Shown: piece after piece, positions 53,525 through 61,865 of the stretch
How positions within the stretch are numbered: the first letter of the stretch is position 1
How the letters are laid out: the number at the start of each line of letters is the position of its first letter
Assembly: GCF_009763245.1 (NCBI RefSeq)
Contig: NZ_WKJZ01000002.1
Location: 312,707-376,706, forward strand
From: Pseudomonas xionganensis
GTDB taxonomy: Bacteria; Pseudomonadota; Gammaproteobacteria; Pseudomonadales; Pseudomonadaceae
DNA length: 64,000 bases
Reading direction: 5' to 3'
The notes under the pieces: generated by a model
The model's database searches: none
The model's input: the letters and a program-made list of their open reading frames with translations, nothing else
What the model was told of the DNA's origin: nothing
Position numbers and translations under genes: made by a program

Positions 53525-55434
53525 AGCAGGGTTACCGAATCTGGTTTGTTCGGGTGGATGGTACGCTGCCCGTCTCTTGTTGGGCGATTGACGAAGTGAA
53601 CGCTCAATGCGCCACTCTCACCGGGGTACACATTCCAGTGCGCCGCTTGGTGCAGGAAATGGGCGTAGAGTAAATCTTGCTCTTCGAACTCAAGATTTAA
53701 TGGCGTCTTGCCCTGGGCGTAGGCCATCAATTTATCCGCAATAAGAGTTAGCTCCACAGGTAGCCGTAGCTCACTTGTATTAGGGATTGGCCGAAGTGGT
53801 GTCCCGGTGTCTTTAGCCAAGGCATGCATGATGCGCAAGGGAATGCGCCCATATTCACCACGCACTTTTCGCTCAAGTTTTACTTGGGCATAAATCACTT
53901 TTCGGCGGCCAGGATTGTCGGTGGAACGTACTTGTCTCCAGTCGATAAATAGCTTGCCATTAGGATGGACTAAGTCGATCAAGCCCCGTTGCAACCAGGA
54001 CTGAAGAGCTTGGCTGGCTTGCTTCCAGGCTTGGCTTTCTTCATTGGGCAAGCGGTTATCAATTTCATCGCGGAAGGGGCGAGTTAGAAACAGTTTTTCC
54101 TCTGCTTCCAGTGGGTAGTTGCCGCCAATGTCGCCATGCGAGCCGGGCAGGACGATTTCGGTAAAGTTTGGCTGGGTACTGTTGAGCGAAAAGTTATGGC
54201 GGTACTCGTCGCCTGCCACCAAGTGGATTACACGCTTTGCACTGTCTTTGGCCAAATGCAATTTGAGGTCACCGTTCTGGTCATCGTTCACGTCCCACCC
54301 GTCACTCAGGCCGCCGATGGCTGCAACAGTGTCAAACAACCCGACGAGAGTCACTTGTATGTCCTGACCAAACCGCCAGGCAAAGCATCCGGTTAGCGGC
54401 GTTTTAAACTTGCGCATAGCTTGGGCTAAAAGTGACGAGCCTCCCCGTTGAAGGTCATTGACGAAATGGCGGGCGGCGGCAGCTCCTCGACTGAAGCCAA
54501 AAACATCAATTTCGATGCTGGCAATTTGCTTGTAGGGATTTAAATCGAAGAAGGTTTTTAGTGCGTTTGAGCACCTCTCAGCACTGGCCTCTACTTTGGC
54601 TATGACCCCGGTATCACCAGCACCAAGAGCCATATCTGGGAACTGCTGATCAGGTTGATCTGTTCTTGTGCCGACACCCTCAATATAGATGCGCAGCTCA
54701 GCTTTTTGCTCAGTATCAGCAAGCCTTCTCGTTACATCATCGCCGTATAAATCATGCAGCCGGGCAATGTTAGTCCGCTCCCGTGCATAGCTACTCATTG
54801 GGTCCATCTGATGAGGAGGGCAGTAATCCAGAAGGGCTTGTTCATCGGCTGCATCGTAACCAAGTTGGTTGGCGCGGCATTGAGCCCCCAGTGCAACGTT
54901 GGAAGCATTGTCGCCGGTTCCATCGAAGAAGAAGCCCACGCGCAAGGTAATGCCCTGCTGCGTTTGTTCTTCCAGTTCTTCCTCCTCGTCCTCTTCTTCA
55001 AGGCCAAGTGGCGCGGGGTCGCCAGGTTCTTCCTGCCAGGTTCGCGCGAGAGTGTCAGTGAGCGGGGCTAAGCTATTCGGAGCACTTGTGCCTGACGCAT
55101 GTGCTGCGCCGCTACCTATCGCCAGCGCTACCGGCGCACTGAACGCGGCGGCATTGTGGGTCGTACCGATCAGTACAGTCCCCGAGCCACCAATCACGAC
55201 ATTGCCATGGCTGCCGATGCTGCCAAGGGTAGTGGCGGGCATTCCATTGATTAGTACGTTCGGAATTACATTGCCTACGAGAGCACCGCCACAGGCGGAG
55301 CTATCCCCCTGGCGCGCAGCACTCAGGTTATCGAACAGGACGTTCGGCGAACCGCTGGCAATCGGATTGACGCCATGACCAGGGATCGGGCAGGCCGTTG
55401 GGTCTGATAGACGTGCGGCGGGTTTTCCGCTCAT
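53521..55434 (-). CDS. PAAR-DUF2235 type VI secretion effector (Tle1-like lipase)
   Basis: A 637-residue protein. Residues 1-95 are a PAAR domain (KPAARLSDPTACPIPGHG, LINGMPATTLGSIGSHGN) that would cap a VgrG spike. An acidic linker (about 146-157) leads to the DUF2235/Tle1-like hydrolase: FFFDGTGDN (168-176), the nucleophile Ser315 in GFSRGAAAARHF, Asp368 in GLFDTVAAIG and His433 in PGSHGDIGG. The family hydrolyses membrane phospholipids in target cells. The start at 55434 has AAGGAG seven bases upstream; the GTG at 55440 would sit too near. A sampled stretch, 54001-54120, is about 51 percent GC against 64 percent at 57001-57120, so acquisition by transfer is likely. No other T6SS gene lies in the window. 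Confidence 0.88.
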   Translation of the reverse strand: MSGKPAARLSDPTACPIPGHGVNPIASGSPNVLFDNLSAARQGDSSACGGALVGNVIPNVLINGMPATTLGSIGSHGNVVIGGSGTVLIGTTHNAAAFSAPVALAIGSGAAHASGTSAPNSLAPLTDTLARTWQEEPGDPAPLGLEEEDEEEELEEQTQQGITLRVGFFFDGTGDNASNVALGAQCRANQLGYDAADEQALLDYCPPHQMDPMSSYARERTNIARLHDLYGDDVTRRLADTEQKAELRIYIEGVGTRTDQPDQQFPDMALGAGDTGVIAKVEASAERCSNALKTFFDLNPYKQIASIEIDVFGFSRGAAAARHFVNDLQRGGSSLLAQAMRKFKTPLTGCFAWRFGQDIQVTLVGLFDTVAAIGGLSDGWDVNDDQNGDLKLHLAKDSAKRVIHLVAGDEYRHNFSLNSTQPNFTEIVLPGSHGDIGGNYPLEAEEKLFLTRPFRDEIDNRLPNEESQAWKQASQALQSWLQRGLIDLVHPNGKLFIDWRQVRSTDNPGRRKVIYAQVKLERKVRGEYGRIPLRIMHALAKDTGTPLRPIPNTSELRLPVELTLIADKLMAYAQGKTPLNLEFEEQDLLYAHFLHQAAHWNVYPGESGALSVHFVNRPTRDGQRTIHPNKPDSVTLL

Positions 55435-55709
55435 GTGCACACTCCTTGTGAGTCACTCGCTTCTCGCGAGTCGAGCATCCTTGAATTCGAGTTAGGTGCC
55501 CCACTTCGGGGCTGGTGCGAATCCTAACCTGCACCCTATGTGCAATGTCTTGCGCAGTCGGCCACAACACTAAGCACCGCACATCTTCAGCCTAAAGATG
55601 CGACCAGACTAAGGGACGTATGTATAGACAGGGAAACGATGGCCAAATCACTTCACCCCTAACAACCGCTTTGCCGGAAGTAGCCATTTCTTCGTGACAC
55701 ATGCCTGAC

Positions 55710-56591
55710 TTACCCCCGATGCAGCGCCCGGTAATGACTGGGCGCCATACCCACCACCTTGCGAAATAGCCGCGAGAAGTAATAGACGTCCTCATAACCC
55801 AGTTGCTCCGCCACCTGGCGGATGCTCTGCCGGCCTTCGTCGAGCAGGCGGCAGGCGTGGGCCATTTTCAGCTGGATAAAGTCCTGAATCGGCGCATGGC
55901 CGGTCAGGGCGCGGTAGGTTTTGGCAAAGTGAAAGCGCGACAGCTTGAACTGCGCCGCCAGCTCGTCCAGGTTCAGGTTGTCGTGCAGATGGGCGCGCAT
56001 CACCGCCTGCACCGCGTCCACATCCAGCACCCGCCCGGATTTCAGGGTGGCCCGCGCCGGCAGCACCGCCAGGGAGGTCAGCAGCACCTGCAGCTGATGG
56101 GCGGCGTGGATAAAGTGGGCCAGGTTCAGGCCCTGTTTACGCAGGTTAAGCAGCGCATCGAACTCGGCCAGCAGCCGTGGCTGCACGCCGATGCGCCAGA
56201 GCGGTCCCGGCCCCAGGGGGTTGAGAAAGTCCGTCACCAGCTCGCCATCGAAATGCACCCAGTACAGGGTCCAGGGTTTGTGCGCATCGGCGCCATAGGC
56301 GTGGGCAGCGCCCTTGGGCAGCAGCAGCAGATCACCACCGCTAACAGCTAATCGTCCATCCCCCGTTTCCAGCCAACCCTGGCCGGCGCGGCAGTAGATC
56401 AGCAGATGATCCTCCGGCTGGGCGCGCTGCATCAGGTGGCCCAAGGCGTCGGGGTAGAAGCCCAGGGCCAGGGGGTAGCAGCCCGCCGTCAGCGCATGCT
56501 TGGCCAGCAGGCGACGCAGCCTGGGCGGGGTGATAAAGCGCACGCCGTTGGCCGGCAAGGGCCAGTTGGAGGTATGGATATCGGCCTGCAT
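55710..56591 (-). CDS. mmsR: AraC family transcriptional regulator, MmsR-like
   Basis: A 293-residue regulator with an N-terminal cupin (YCRAGQGWLETGDGRLAVSG, LLLLPKGAAHAYGADAHKPW) and a C-terminal double helix-turn-helix (LNLDELAAQFKLSRFHFAKT, IRQVAEQLGYEDVYYFSRLF, RKVVGMAPSHYRA). It is divergent from the mmsA-like operon with operator-like repeats between, as MmsR and mmsAB are. The symbol is given by analogy; in P. aeruginosa the syntenic gene may be a paralogue of the characterised mmsR. The 275 bases between its end and the effector gene (55435-55709) hold no gene. Confidence 0.8.
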   Translation of the reverse strand: MQADIHTSNWPLPANGVRFITPPRLRRLLAKHALTAGCYPLALGFYPDALGHLMQRAQPEDHLLIYCRAGQGWLETGDGRLAVSGGDLLLLPKGAAHAYGADAHKPWTLYWVHFDGELVTDFLNPLGPGPLWRIGVQPRLLAEFDALLNLRKQGLNLAHFIHAAHQLQVLLTSLAVLPARATLKSGRVLDVDAVQAVMRAHLHDNLNLDELAAQFKLSRFHFAKTYRALTGHAPIQDFIQLKMAHACRLLDEGRQSIRQVAEQLGYEDVYYFSRLFRKVVGMAPSHYRALHRG

Positions 56592-56652
56592 AGGAACGCC
56601 TGAAGAGCCCGAAGTTGATCCGGATAAGGGTCAAAGAGAGATTTATGACTCA

Positions 56653-56699
56653 ATAGTCAATCCCAAGATAGTCCATCGTCAGACCAAGATCGTCAATCC
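56653..56699 (+). promoter_or_regulatory. AraC-type operator repeats before the mmsA-like operon
   Basis: Three near-identical copies of AT(A/C)GTC(A/C)ATC begin at 56653, 56668 and 56689. The second and third, preceded by CAAG, are 21 bases apart, two helical turns, which is typical of AraC-type direct half-sites. A possible -10, TATAAC (56720-56725), follows; the third copy would overlap the -35 region. Activation by the divergent regulator is likely but untested. Confidence 0.7.
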
Positions 56700-56761
56700 A
56701 CAAAGCCGCGCCAGGCGTCTATAACACTGACAAAACAACAACCACTCCCGTGGAGACAACG

Positions 56762-58255
56762 ATGGCCAAGGCAATCCCGCAACTGATCGACGGTGAATGG
56801 CGCGAAAGCCGCGCCCGCGAATTTATCGAAGTCACCGACCCGGCCACCCAGGAAGTCCTGGCGCTGGCACCCAAGGCCACCGCCGAGGAGATCGAAGCGG
56901 CGATTGCCAGTGCCAAGGCAGCCTTTGTCACCTGGCGCGAGGTGCCGGTGTCGGATCGGGCGCGGGTGATGCTGCGCTACCAGCATCTGCTCAAGGAACA
57001 CCATGACGAGCTGGCGGAGATTCTCGCCGGGGAAACCGGCAAGACCCTGGCCGATGCCAAGGGCGATGTCTGGCGCGGTATCGAGGTGGTGGAGCAGGCC
57101 TGCAATATCGCCAGCCTGATGATGGGCGAGACCATGGAGAACGTCGCCCGCGATATCGACACCGCCAGCTGGATTCAGCCGCTCGGCGTATGCGTGGGCA
57201 TCACCCCGTTCAACTTCCCGGCGATGATTCCGCTGTGGATGTTTCCCCTGGCCATCGCTGCCGGCAACACCTTTATTCTCAAGCCTTCGGAGCAGGACCC
57301 ACTGACCCCCAATCGCCTGACCGAGCTGTTTATCGAGGCCGGCGCGCCCAAGGGCGTGCTGCAGGTGCTGCACGGCGCCCGCGAGGTGGTCGACAGCCTG
57401 CTGACCCACCCGGATATCCGCGCCATCTCCTTCGTCGGTTCGGTTCCGGTGGGCCAGCATATCTACCGCACCGGCACCGCTCACTTGAAGCGCGTGCAGG
57501 CGTTTGCCGGGGCGAAGAACCATATGGTGATCATGCCCGACGCCAATACACAGCAGGTGCTGAGCAACCTGGTCGGCGCCAGTTGCGGCGCCGCCGGGCA
57601 GCGCTGCATGGCGATCAGCGTGGCGGTGTTTGTCGGCGAGTCGAAGCAATGGATCGACGAGCTGCAGGCGCAGATGGCCGATCTGCAACCCGGCTACTGG
57701 ACCGATGGCCACGCCGCCTTCGGCCCGCTGATCAGCCAGCAGGCCAAGCAGCGCGTGCTGCGCCTGATCGCCGAGGGCAAGGCCGAAGGCGCCCAGTGCC
57801 TGCTGGATGGCTCGCACTGCACCGTCGAGGGCTACCCCAACGGCAACTGGGTCGGCCCCACCCTGTTCCGCGGCGTAACGTCCAAGATGGGCCTGTACCG
57901 CGAGGAAATCTTCGGCCCGGTGCTGGTGTGCATGGAGGTCGACACCTTGGAAGAAGCCATCGAACTGGTCAACGCCAGCCCTTACGGCAACGGCACCTCG
58001 ATCTTCACCCGCTCCGGCGGCGCGGCGCGGCATTATCAGCACGCGGTGGAAGTCGGCCAGGTGGGCATCAACGTACCGGTGCCGGTGCCGCTGCCGTTCT
58101 TCTCCTTTACCGGCTGGAAGGGCTCGTTCTATGGCGACCTGCACGCCTACGGCAAACAGGGCGTACGCTTCTTTACCGAGACCAAGACGGTGACCAGCCG
58201 CTGGTTTGATGAGGACTCGGTGGCCGGGGCGAATATGACTATTCAGTTGAAGTAA
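56762..58255 (+). CDS. mmsA: CoA-acylating methylmalonate-semialdehyde dehydrogenase
   Basis: Converts (methyl)malonate semialdehyde to propionyl- or acetyl-CoA with NAD and CoA, the last step of the valine branch. The 497-residue protein has the catalytic Cys282 in [16 protein letters not shown], the family segment [18 protein letters not shown] in place of the usual Glu-base motif, and the end [16 protein letters not shown]. The start at 56762 has GGAG upstream; four earlier in-frame residues are not conserved. P. aeruginosa has more than one gene of this family, so true orthology to mmsA is open. Confidence 0.9.
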   Translation: MAKAIPQLIDGEWRESRAREFIEVTDPATQEVLALAPKATAEEIEAAIASAKAAFVTWREVPVSDRARVMLRYQHLLKEHHDELAEILAGETGKTLADAKGDVWRGIEVVEQACNIASLMMGETMENVARDIDTASWIQPLGVCVGITPFNFPAMIPLWMFPLAIAAGNTFILKPSEQDPLTPNRLTELFIEAGAPKGVLQVLHGAREVVDSLLTHPDIRAISFVGSVPVGQHIYRTGTAHLKRVQAFAGAKNHMVIMPDANTQQVLSNLVGASCGAAGQRCMAISVAVFVGESKQWIDELQAQMADLQPGYWTDGHAAFGPLISQQAKQRVLRLIAEGKAEGAQCLLDGSHCTVEGYPNGNWVGPTLFRGVTSKMGLYREEIFGPVLVCMEVDTLEEAIELVNASPYGNGTSIFTRSGGAARHYQHAVEVGQVGINVPVPVPLPFFSFTGWKGSFYGDLHAYGKQGVRFFTETKTVTSRWFDEDSVAGANMTIQLK

Positions 58256-58323
58256 GAACTGGCCCTCTATTGACGCACTGCAATACCCGGTCCCTTAGAC
58301 CAAAAGACAATGCCTCCCTGCGC

Positions 58324-58349
58324 GCCGGGGCCTCACAGTCGGCCCCGGC
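58324..58349 (+). other. GC-rich hairpin in the leader of the binding-protein gene
   Basis: GCCGGGGCC and GGCCCCGGC form a perfect nine-pair stem with an eight-base loop. It lies 26 bases before the next start and 69 after the mmsA stop. No T-run follows, so it is more likely an mRNA stability or attenuation structure than a terminator. Confidence 0.45.
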
Positions 58350-58374
58350 ACACCAAAAAACATGGAGGATTGCG

Positions 58375-59622
58375 ATGAAAAAACTGACTGCCAGCCTGGC
58401 CCTGTGGGCCGGGATCACCGCCGTTGCACAGGCTGCCGAGCCCATCACCCTGGGGCTCAACTACCCGCGCACCGGCCCTTATAAGGAAGAAGGCTTGGCC
58501 CAGATGCGCGGCGCCCTACTGGCCATCGACGAGCTCAACGAGCGCGGCGGCGTGCTCGGCCGGCCCCTGCGCCTGTCCAGCCGCGACACCGCCTCGCGCC
58601 CGGAGAAGGCCGTGCGCAATGTCGACCGCCTGGCCGCCGAAGGCGCCGCCATGCTGTTCGGCGGGTCCAGCAGCGCCGTGGCCATCGCCGCCAGCAAGCG
58701 TGCGGCCGAGCGCGGGTTGCTGTACTTCGGCACCCTCACCTACTCCAATGACACCACCGGCAAGGACGGCCACCGGCATATGTTCCGCGAATGCAACAAC
58801 GCCTGGATGAGCGCCCGCGCCCTCGGCCAGTACCTGAACAAGGAGCTGCCGAACAAGGATTACTTCTACGTCACCGCCGACTACACCTGGGGCCACACCA
58901 CGGAAAGCTCCCTGCGCCAGACCACCGGTAGCGAAGCGCTCGGCCAGCACCCCGGCGTCAAGGTGCCCTTCCCCGGCGCGCGCATGGCCGACTATCACAA
59001 TGCACTGACCCAGGCCGCCGCGAGCAAGGCGCAGATTCTGGTACTGGTGCTGTTCGGCGAGGACCTGGTGCGCGCCATGCGCATCGCCCAGGACCTGGGC
59101 CTGACCAAGCGCATGCAGATCGTCGCGCCCAACCTGACCCAGCATATGGTCGAGCAGGCCGGTCCCGGGTTGATGCAGGGCGTGCTGGGCACCGAACCCT
59201 GGACCTGGCGCGTGCCGGCCCTGGAGAAATCCGAGCGCGGCCAGGCCTTCGTCGAGCAGTTCAGCCAGCGCTACCAGATGTACCCGTCCAGCTCAGCCGC
59301 CTCGGCCTACAGCATCGTCCAGCAGTGGGCCGATGCCGCCGAACGCACCAAGAGCCTGGACAGCCAGGCGCTGATCAAGGCCCTGGAAGGTCACAGCTAC
59401 AGCCTGCTCAAGGATCAACAGCAGTGGCGCGCCTTCGATCACCAGAACCTGCAGACCGTCTATGTGGTGCAGGTCAAACCCCGTGCCGAGGTGATGAAGG
59501 ATCCGTTCAAACAGGACTATTTCGCCATCGTCGATCGCCTCGACGCCTCCCAGGCAGCCCCCAGCCTTGCCGAATGGCAGGCCGAACGAAAGGCCGCCGG
59601 ACAACCCCCGACCCTGCAATGA
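58375..59622 (+). CDS. ABC transporter substrate-binding protein (branched-chain amino-acid type)
   Basis: A 415-residue periplasmic protein with a signal peptide (cleavage near AQAAEP). It has the type I periplasmic-binding fold of the LivJ class (ITLGLNYPRTGPYKEEGLAQ, LLAIDELNERGGVLGRPLRL, MLFGGSSSAVAIAASKRA). A GGAGG site precedes the ATG. No permease or ATPase gene lies beside it, so it must work with a transporter elsewhere or as a receptor. It is in the middle of the acyl-CoA operon, suggesting that the ligand is a substrate or inducer of the pathway, such as a branched-chain acid; this is inference. Confidence 0.87.
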   Translation: MKKLTASLALWAGITAVAQAAEPITLGLNYPRTGPYKEEGLAQMRGALLAIDELNERGGVLGRPLRLSSRDTASRPEKAVRNVDRLAAEGAAMLFGGSSSAVAIAASKRAAERGLLYFGTLTYSNDTTGKDGHRHMFRECNNAWMSARALGQYLNKELPNKDYFYVTADYTWGHTTESSLRQTTGSEALGQHPGVKVPFPGARMADYHNALTQAAASKAQILVLVLFGEDLVRAMRIAQDLGLTKRMQIVAPNLTQHMVEQAGPGLMQGVLGTEPWTWRVPALEKSERGQAFVEQFSQRYQMYPSSSAASAYSIVQQWADAAERTKSLDSQALIKALEGHSYSLLKDQQQWRAFDHQNLQTVYVVQVKPRAEVMKDPFKQDYFAIVDRLDASQAAPSLAEWQAERKAAGQPPTLQ

Positions 59623-59628
59623 GGACTT

Positions 59629-60792
59629 ATGGACTTCGAACTCAGCGATGAACAACGCCTGCTGGTAGACAGCGCCCGCGCCTTCGCCACCAAGGAGCTG
59701 GCGCCTTATGCCGCCGACTGGGACCGTGACCATCACTTCCCGGTGGAGGTGATCAAGCGCGCCGCCGAACAGGGCTACCTGGCCCTGTATATCAAGGAAG
59801 AAGACGGCGGCCTGGGCCTGTCCAGGCTGTCCTCATCGCTGATTTTCGAGCAGCTGGCGGCGGGCTGCATCGCCACCACGGCCTTTCTCACCATCCACAA
59901 TATGGCGTCATGGATGCTCGCGTCCTTCGCCGATCAGGCCCTGAAGGATGCCTGGCTACCGCGTTTGACCAGCGGCGAGCTGCTGGCCTCCTACTGCCTG
60001 ACCGAGCCGGATGCCGGCTCCGACGCCGCCAACCTGCGTACCCGCGCCCGCCGTGACGGCAACGAGTACGTGATCGACGGCAGCAAGTGCTTTATCTCCG
60101 GCGCCGGAAGTACCGATGTACTGATCGTGATGGCGCGCAGCGGCGAAGATGGCGCCAAGGGGGTGTCCTGCTTCCTGGTGCCGGCCGATGCCGAGGGTGT
60201 GAAGTACGGTCGCAACGAACTGAAGATGGGCTGGCGCGCCCAGCCTACCCGCACCATCAGCTTCGAAGGCGTGCGTATCCCCGCTGGCAACCGCATCGGC
60301 CCCGAGTGCCAGGGCTTTGTCTACGCCATGAAGGGCCTGGACGGCGGGCGGATCAATATCGCCAGTTGCTCCCTCGGCGCCGCCCAGGCGGCGCTGGAAC
60401 AGAGCCTGCGCTATGTGGAGGAACGCAAGCAGTTCGGCAAGCCGCTCAGCGCCTTCCAGGCCCTGCAGTTCAAGCTGGCCGATATGCTCACCGAGCTGAC
60501 CGCCAGCCGGCAGATGGTGCGCCTGGCCGCGCACAAGCTGGACCAGGGCCACGGCGAAGCCAGCCTGTACTGCGCCATGGCCAAGCGTTTTGCCACCGAC
60601 CACTGCTTCACGGTATGCAACGAGGCCTTGCAGCTGCATGGCGGCTACGGTTATCTCAATGACTATCCGCTGGAGCGCTGGGTGCGCGACAGCCGCGTGC
60701 ACCAGATTCTGGAAGGCACCAACGAGATCATGCGGGTGATCATTGCCCGCCGCCTGCTCGATCAGGGCGGCATGCTGGATCGCTTGCTGTAA
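59629..60792 (+). CDS. Acyl-CoA dehydrogenase (isobutyryl-CoA type)
   Basis: A 387-residue FAD enzyme that would oxidise isobutyryl-CoA or a similar short acyl-CoA. Family motifs are YCLTEPDAGSDAANLRTRAR, CFISGAGSTDVLIVMARSGE and GYGYLNDYPLERWVRDSRVH, with the catalytic base in QILEGTNEI. It starts six bases after the binding-protein gene. Chain length preference cannot be read with certainty; context favours isobutyryl-CoA. Confidence 0.92.
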   Translation: MDFELSDEQRLLVDSARAFATKELAPYAADWDRDHHFPVEVIKRAAEQGYLALYIKEEDGGLGLSRLSSSLIFEQLAAGCIATTAFLTIHNMASWMLASFADQALKDAWLPRLTSGELLASYCLTEPDAGSDAANLRTRARRDGNEYVIDGSKCFISGAGSTDVLIVMARSGEDGAKGVSCFLVPADAEGVKYGRNELKMGWRAQPTRTISFEGVRIPAGNRIGPECQGFVYAMKGLDGGRINIASCSLGAAQAALEQSLRYVEERKQFGKPLSAFQALQFKLADMLTELTASRQMVRLAAHKLDQGHGEASLYCAMAKRFATDHCFTVCNEALQLHGGYGYLNDYPLERWVRDSRVHQILEGTNEIMRVIIARRLLDQGGMLDRLL

Positions 60793-60799
60793 GAACCCG

Positions 60800-60930
60800 C
60801 ATAGGATTTGCTGCGCGTCGGCCCTGCTGCGTTAAAAACAGGCTCGGAATGCTCATGTACAAAAGTACACTCCGCTTCCTCGCCTCTTTTTGCCTTGCAT
60901 GGCTCTAGCTCGCTAAATCCTTAATAGCTC
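60800..60930. repeat. Dispersed non-coding repeat with imperfect inverted arms
   Basis: Between the acyl-CoA dehydrogenase and the hydratase gene. AAAAACAGGC (about 60834) and GCCTCTTTTT (about 60882) form inverted arms around a region with GTACAAAAGTAC (a short palindrome at 60858-60869). The wording CTGCTGCGTTAAAAACAGGC is familiar from many Pseudomonas genomes, but identity as a repeat family cannot be confirmed here. Confidence 0.5.
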
Positions 60931-60958
60931 CTAAGCAATTGCAGAAACGAGGACGTTT

Positions 60959-61777
60959 ATGAGCACTGCCATCGAACCCTACAAGCCCGGTGTATTCGAC
61001 CTGACCCACAAGCTCACCGTGGAAAAGCACGGCCATACCGCGCTGATCACCATCAACCAGCCGCCGGCCAACACCTGGGACCGCGACTCGCTGATCGGCC
61101 TCAAACAACTGGTCGAACACCTCAACCACGACGATGACATCTACGCCCTGGTGATCACCGGCCAGGGCGGCAAGTTCTTCAGCGCCGGCGCCGACCTCAA
61201 GCTGTTTGCCGATGGCGACAAGGCCCGCGCCCGGGAAATGGCCCGGCGCTTTGGCGAAGCCTTCGAGGCGCTGCGCGATTTCCGCGGGGTGTCGATTGCC
61301 GCAATCAACGGCTACGCCATGGGCGGCGGCCTGGAATGTGCCCTGGCCTGCGATATCCGTATCGCCGAGCGCCAGGCCCAGCTGGCCCTGCCGGAAGCCA
61401 CGGTGGGCCTGCTGCCCTGCGCCGGCGGCACCCAGCACCTGAGCTGGCTGGTAGGCGAAGGCTGGGCCAAGCGCATGATTCTCTGCGGCGAGCGGGTGGA
61501 TGCCGAGACGGCTCTGCGCATCGGCCTGGTCGAGCAGGTGGTCGACAGCGGCGAGTCCCGCGGCCATGCCCTGCTGCTGGCGGCCAAGGTGGCGCGGCAG
61601 AGCCCGGTGGCGGTGCGCACCATCAAGCCGCTGATCCAGGGCGCCCGCGAACGCAGCCCGAACAGCTGGCTAAGCGAGGAGCGCGAGCGCTTTGTCGACC
61701 TGTTCGACGCCGACGACACCCGCGAAGGGGTCAACGCCTTTCTGGAAAAACGCGACGCCCAGTGGCGTAACAAGTGA
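60959..61777 (+). CDS. Enoyl-CoA hydratase (DspI-position homologue)
   Basis: A 272-residue crotonase-family enzyme: GQGGKFFSAGADLKLFADGD and AINGYAMGGGLECALACDIR form the oxyanion hole, and EATVGLLPCAGGTQHLSWLV follows, where the second catalytic acid position is Ala-Gly-Gly type. In the valine pathway it would hydrate methacrylyl-CoA. In P. aeruginosa the gene directly after the acyl-CoA dehydrogenase here is, as I remember, dspI, linked to cis-2-decenoic acid. Both roles are possible; symbol left open. A GAGGA site lies upstream. Confidence 0.88.
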   Translation: MSTAIEPYKPGVFDLTHKLTVEKHGHTALITINQPPANTWDRDSLIGLKQLVEHLNHDDDIYALVITGQGGKFFSAGADLKLFADGDKARAREMARRFGEAFEALRDFRGVSIAAINGYAMGGGLECALACDIRIAERQAQLALPEATVGLLPCAGGTQHLSWLVGEGWAKRMILCGERVDAETALRIGLVEQVVDSGESRGHALLLAAKVARQSPVAVRTIKPLIQGARERSPNSWLSEERERFVDLFDADDTREGVNAFLEKRDAQWRNK

Positions 61778-61779
61778 TC

Positions 61780-61853
61780 CGTAGGGTGGATGTCGCTTTT
61801 TACATCCACCAGAACCGCATGCGGTGGATGGTTAAAACGCCATCCACCCTACG
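61780..61853. repeat. GTAGGGTGGA-type palindromic repeat, copy 2
   Basis: CGTAGGGTGGATG at the left and CATCCACCCTACG at the right are perfect complements, with a second inverted pair (CATCCACC / GGTGGATG) inside around a GCATGC centre. It fills the gap between two genes of the operon, two bases after the hydratase stop, and would form a long mRNA hairpin. Confidence 0.9.
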
Positions 61854-61865
61854 ATGGAACCGCCC

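Noticed and set aside
54754..55378. Plus-strand frames with a run of Ser/Phe opposite the effector linker
   Set aside because: Produced by the acidic GAG-rich linker read backwards; not a gene.
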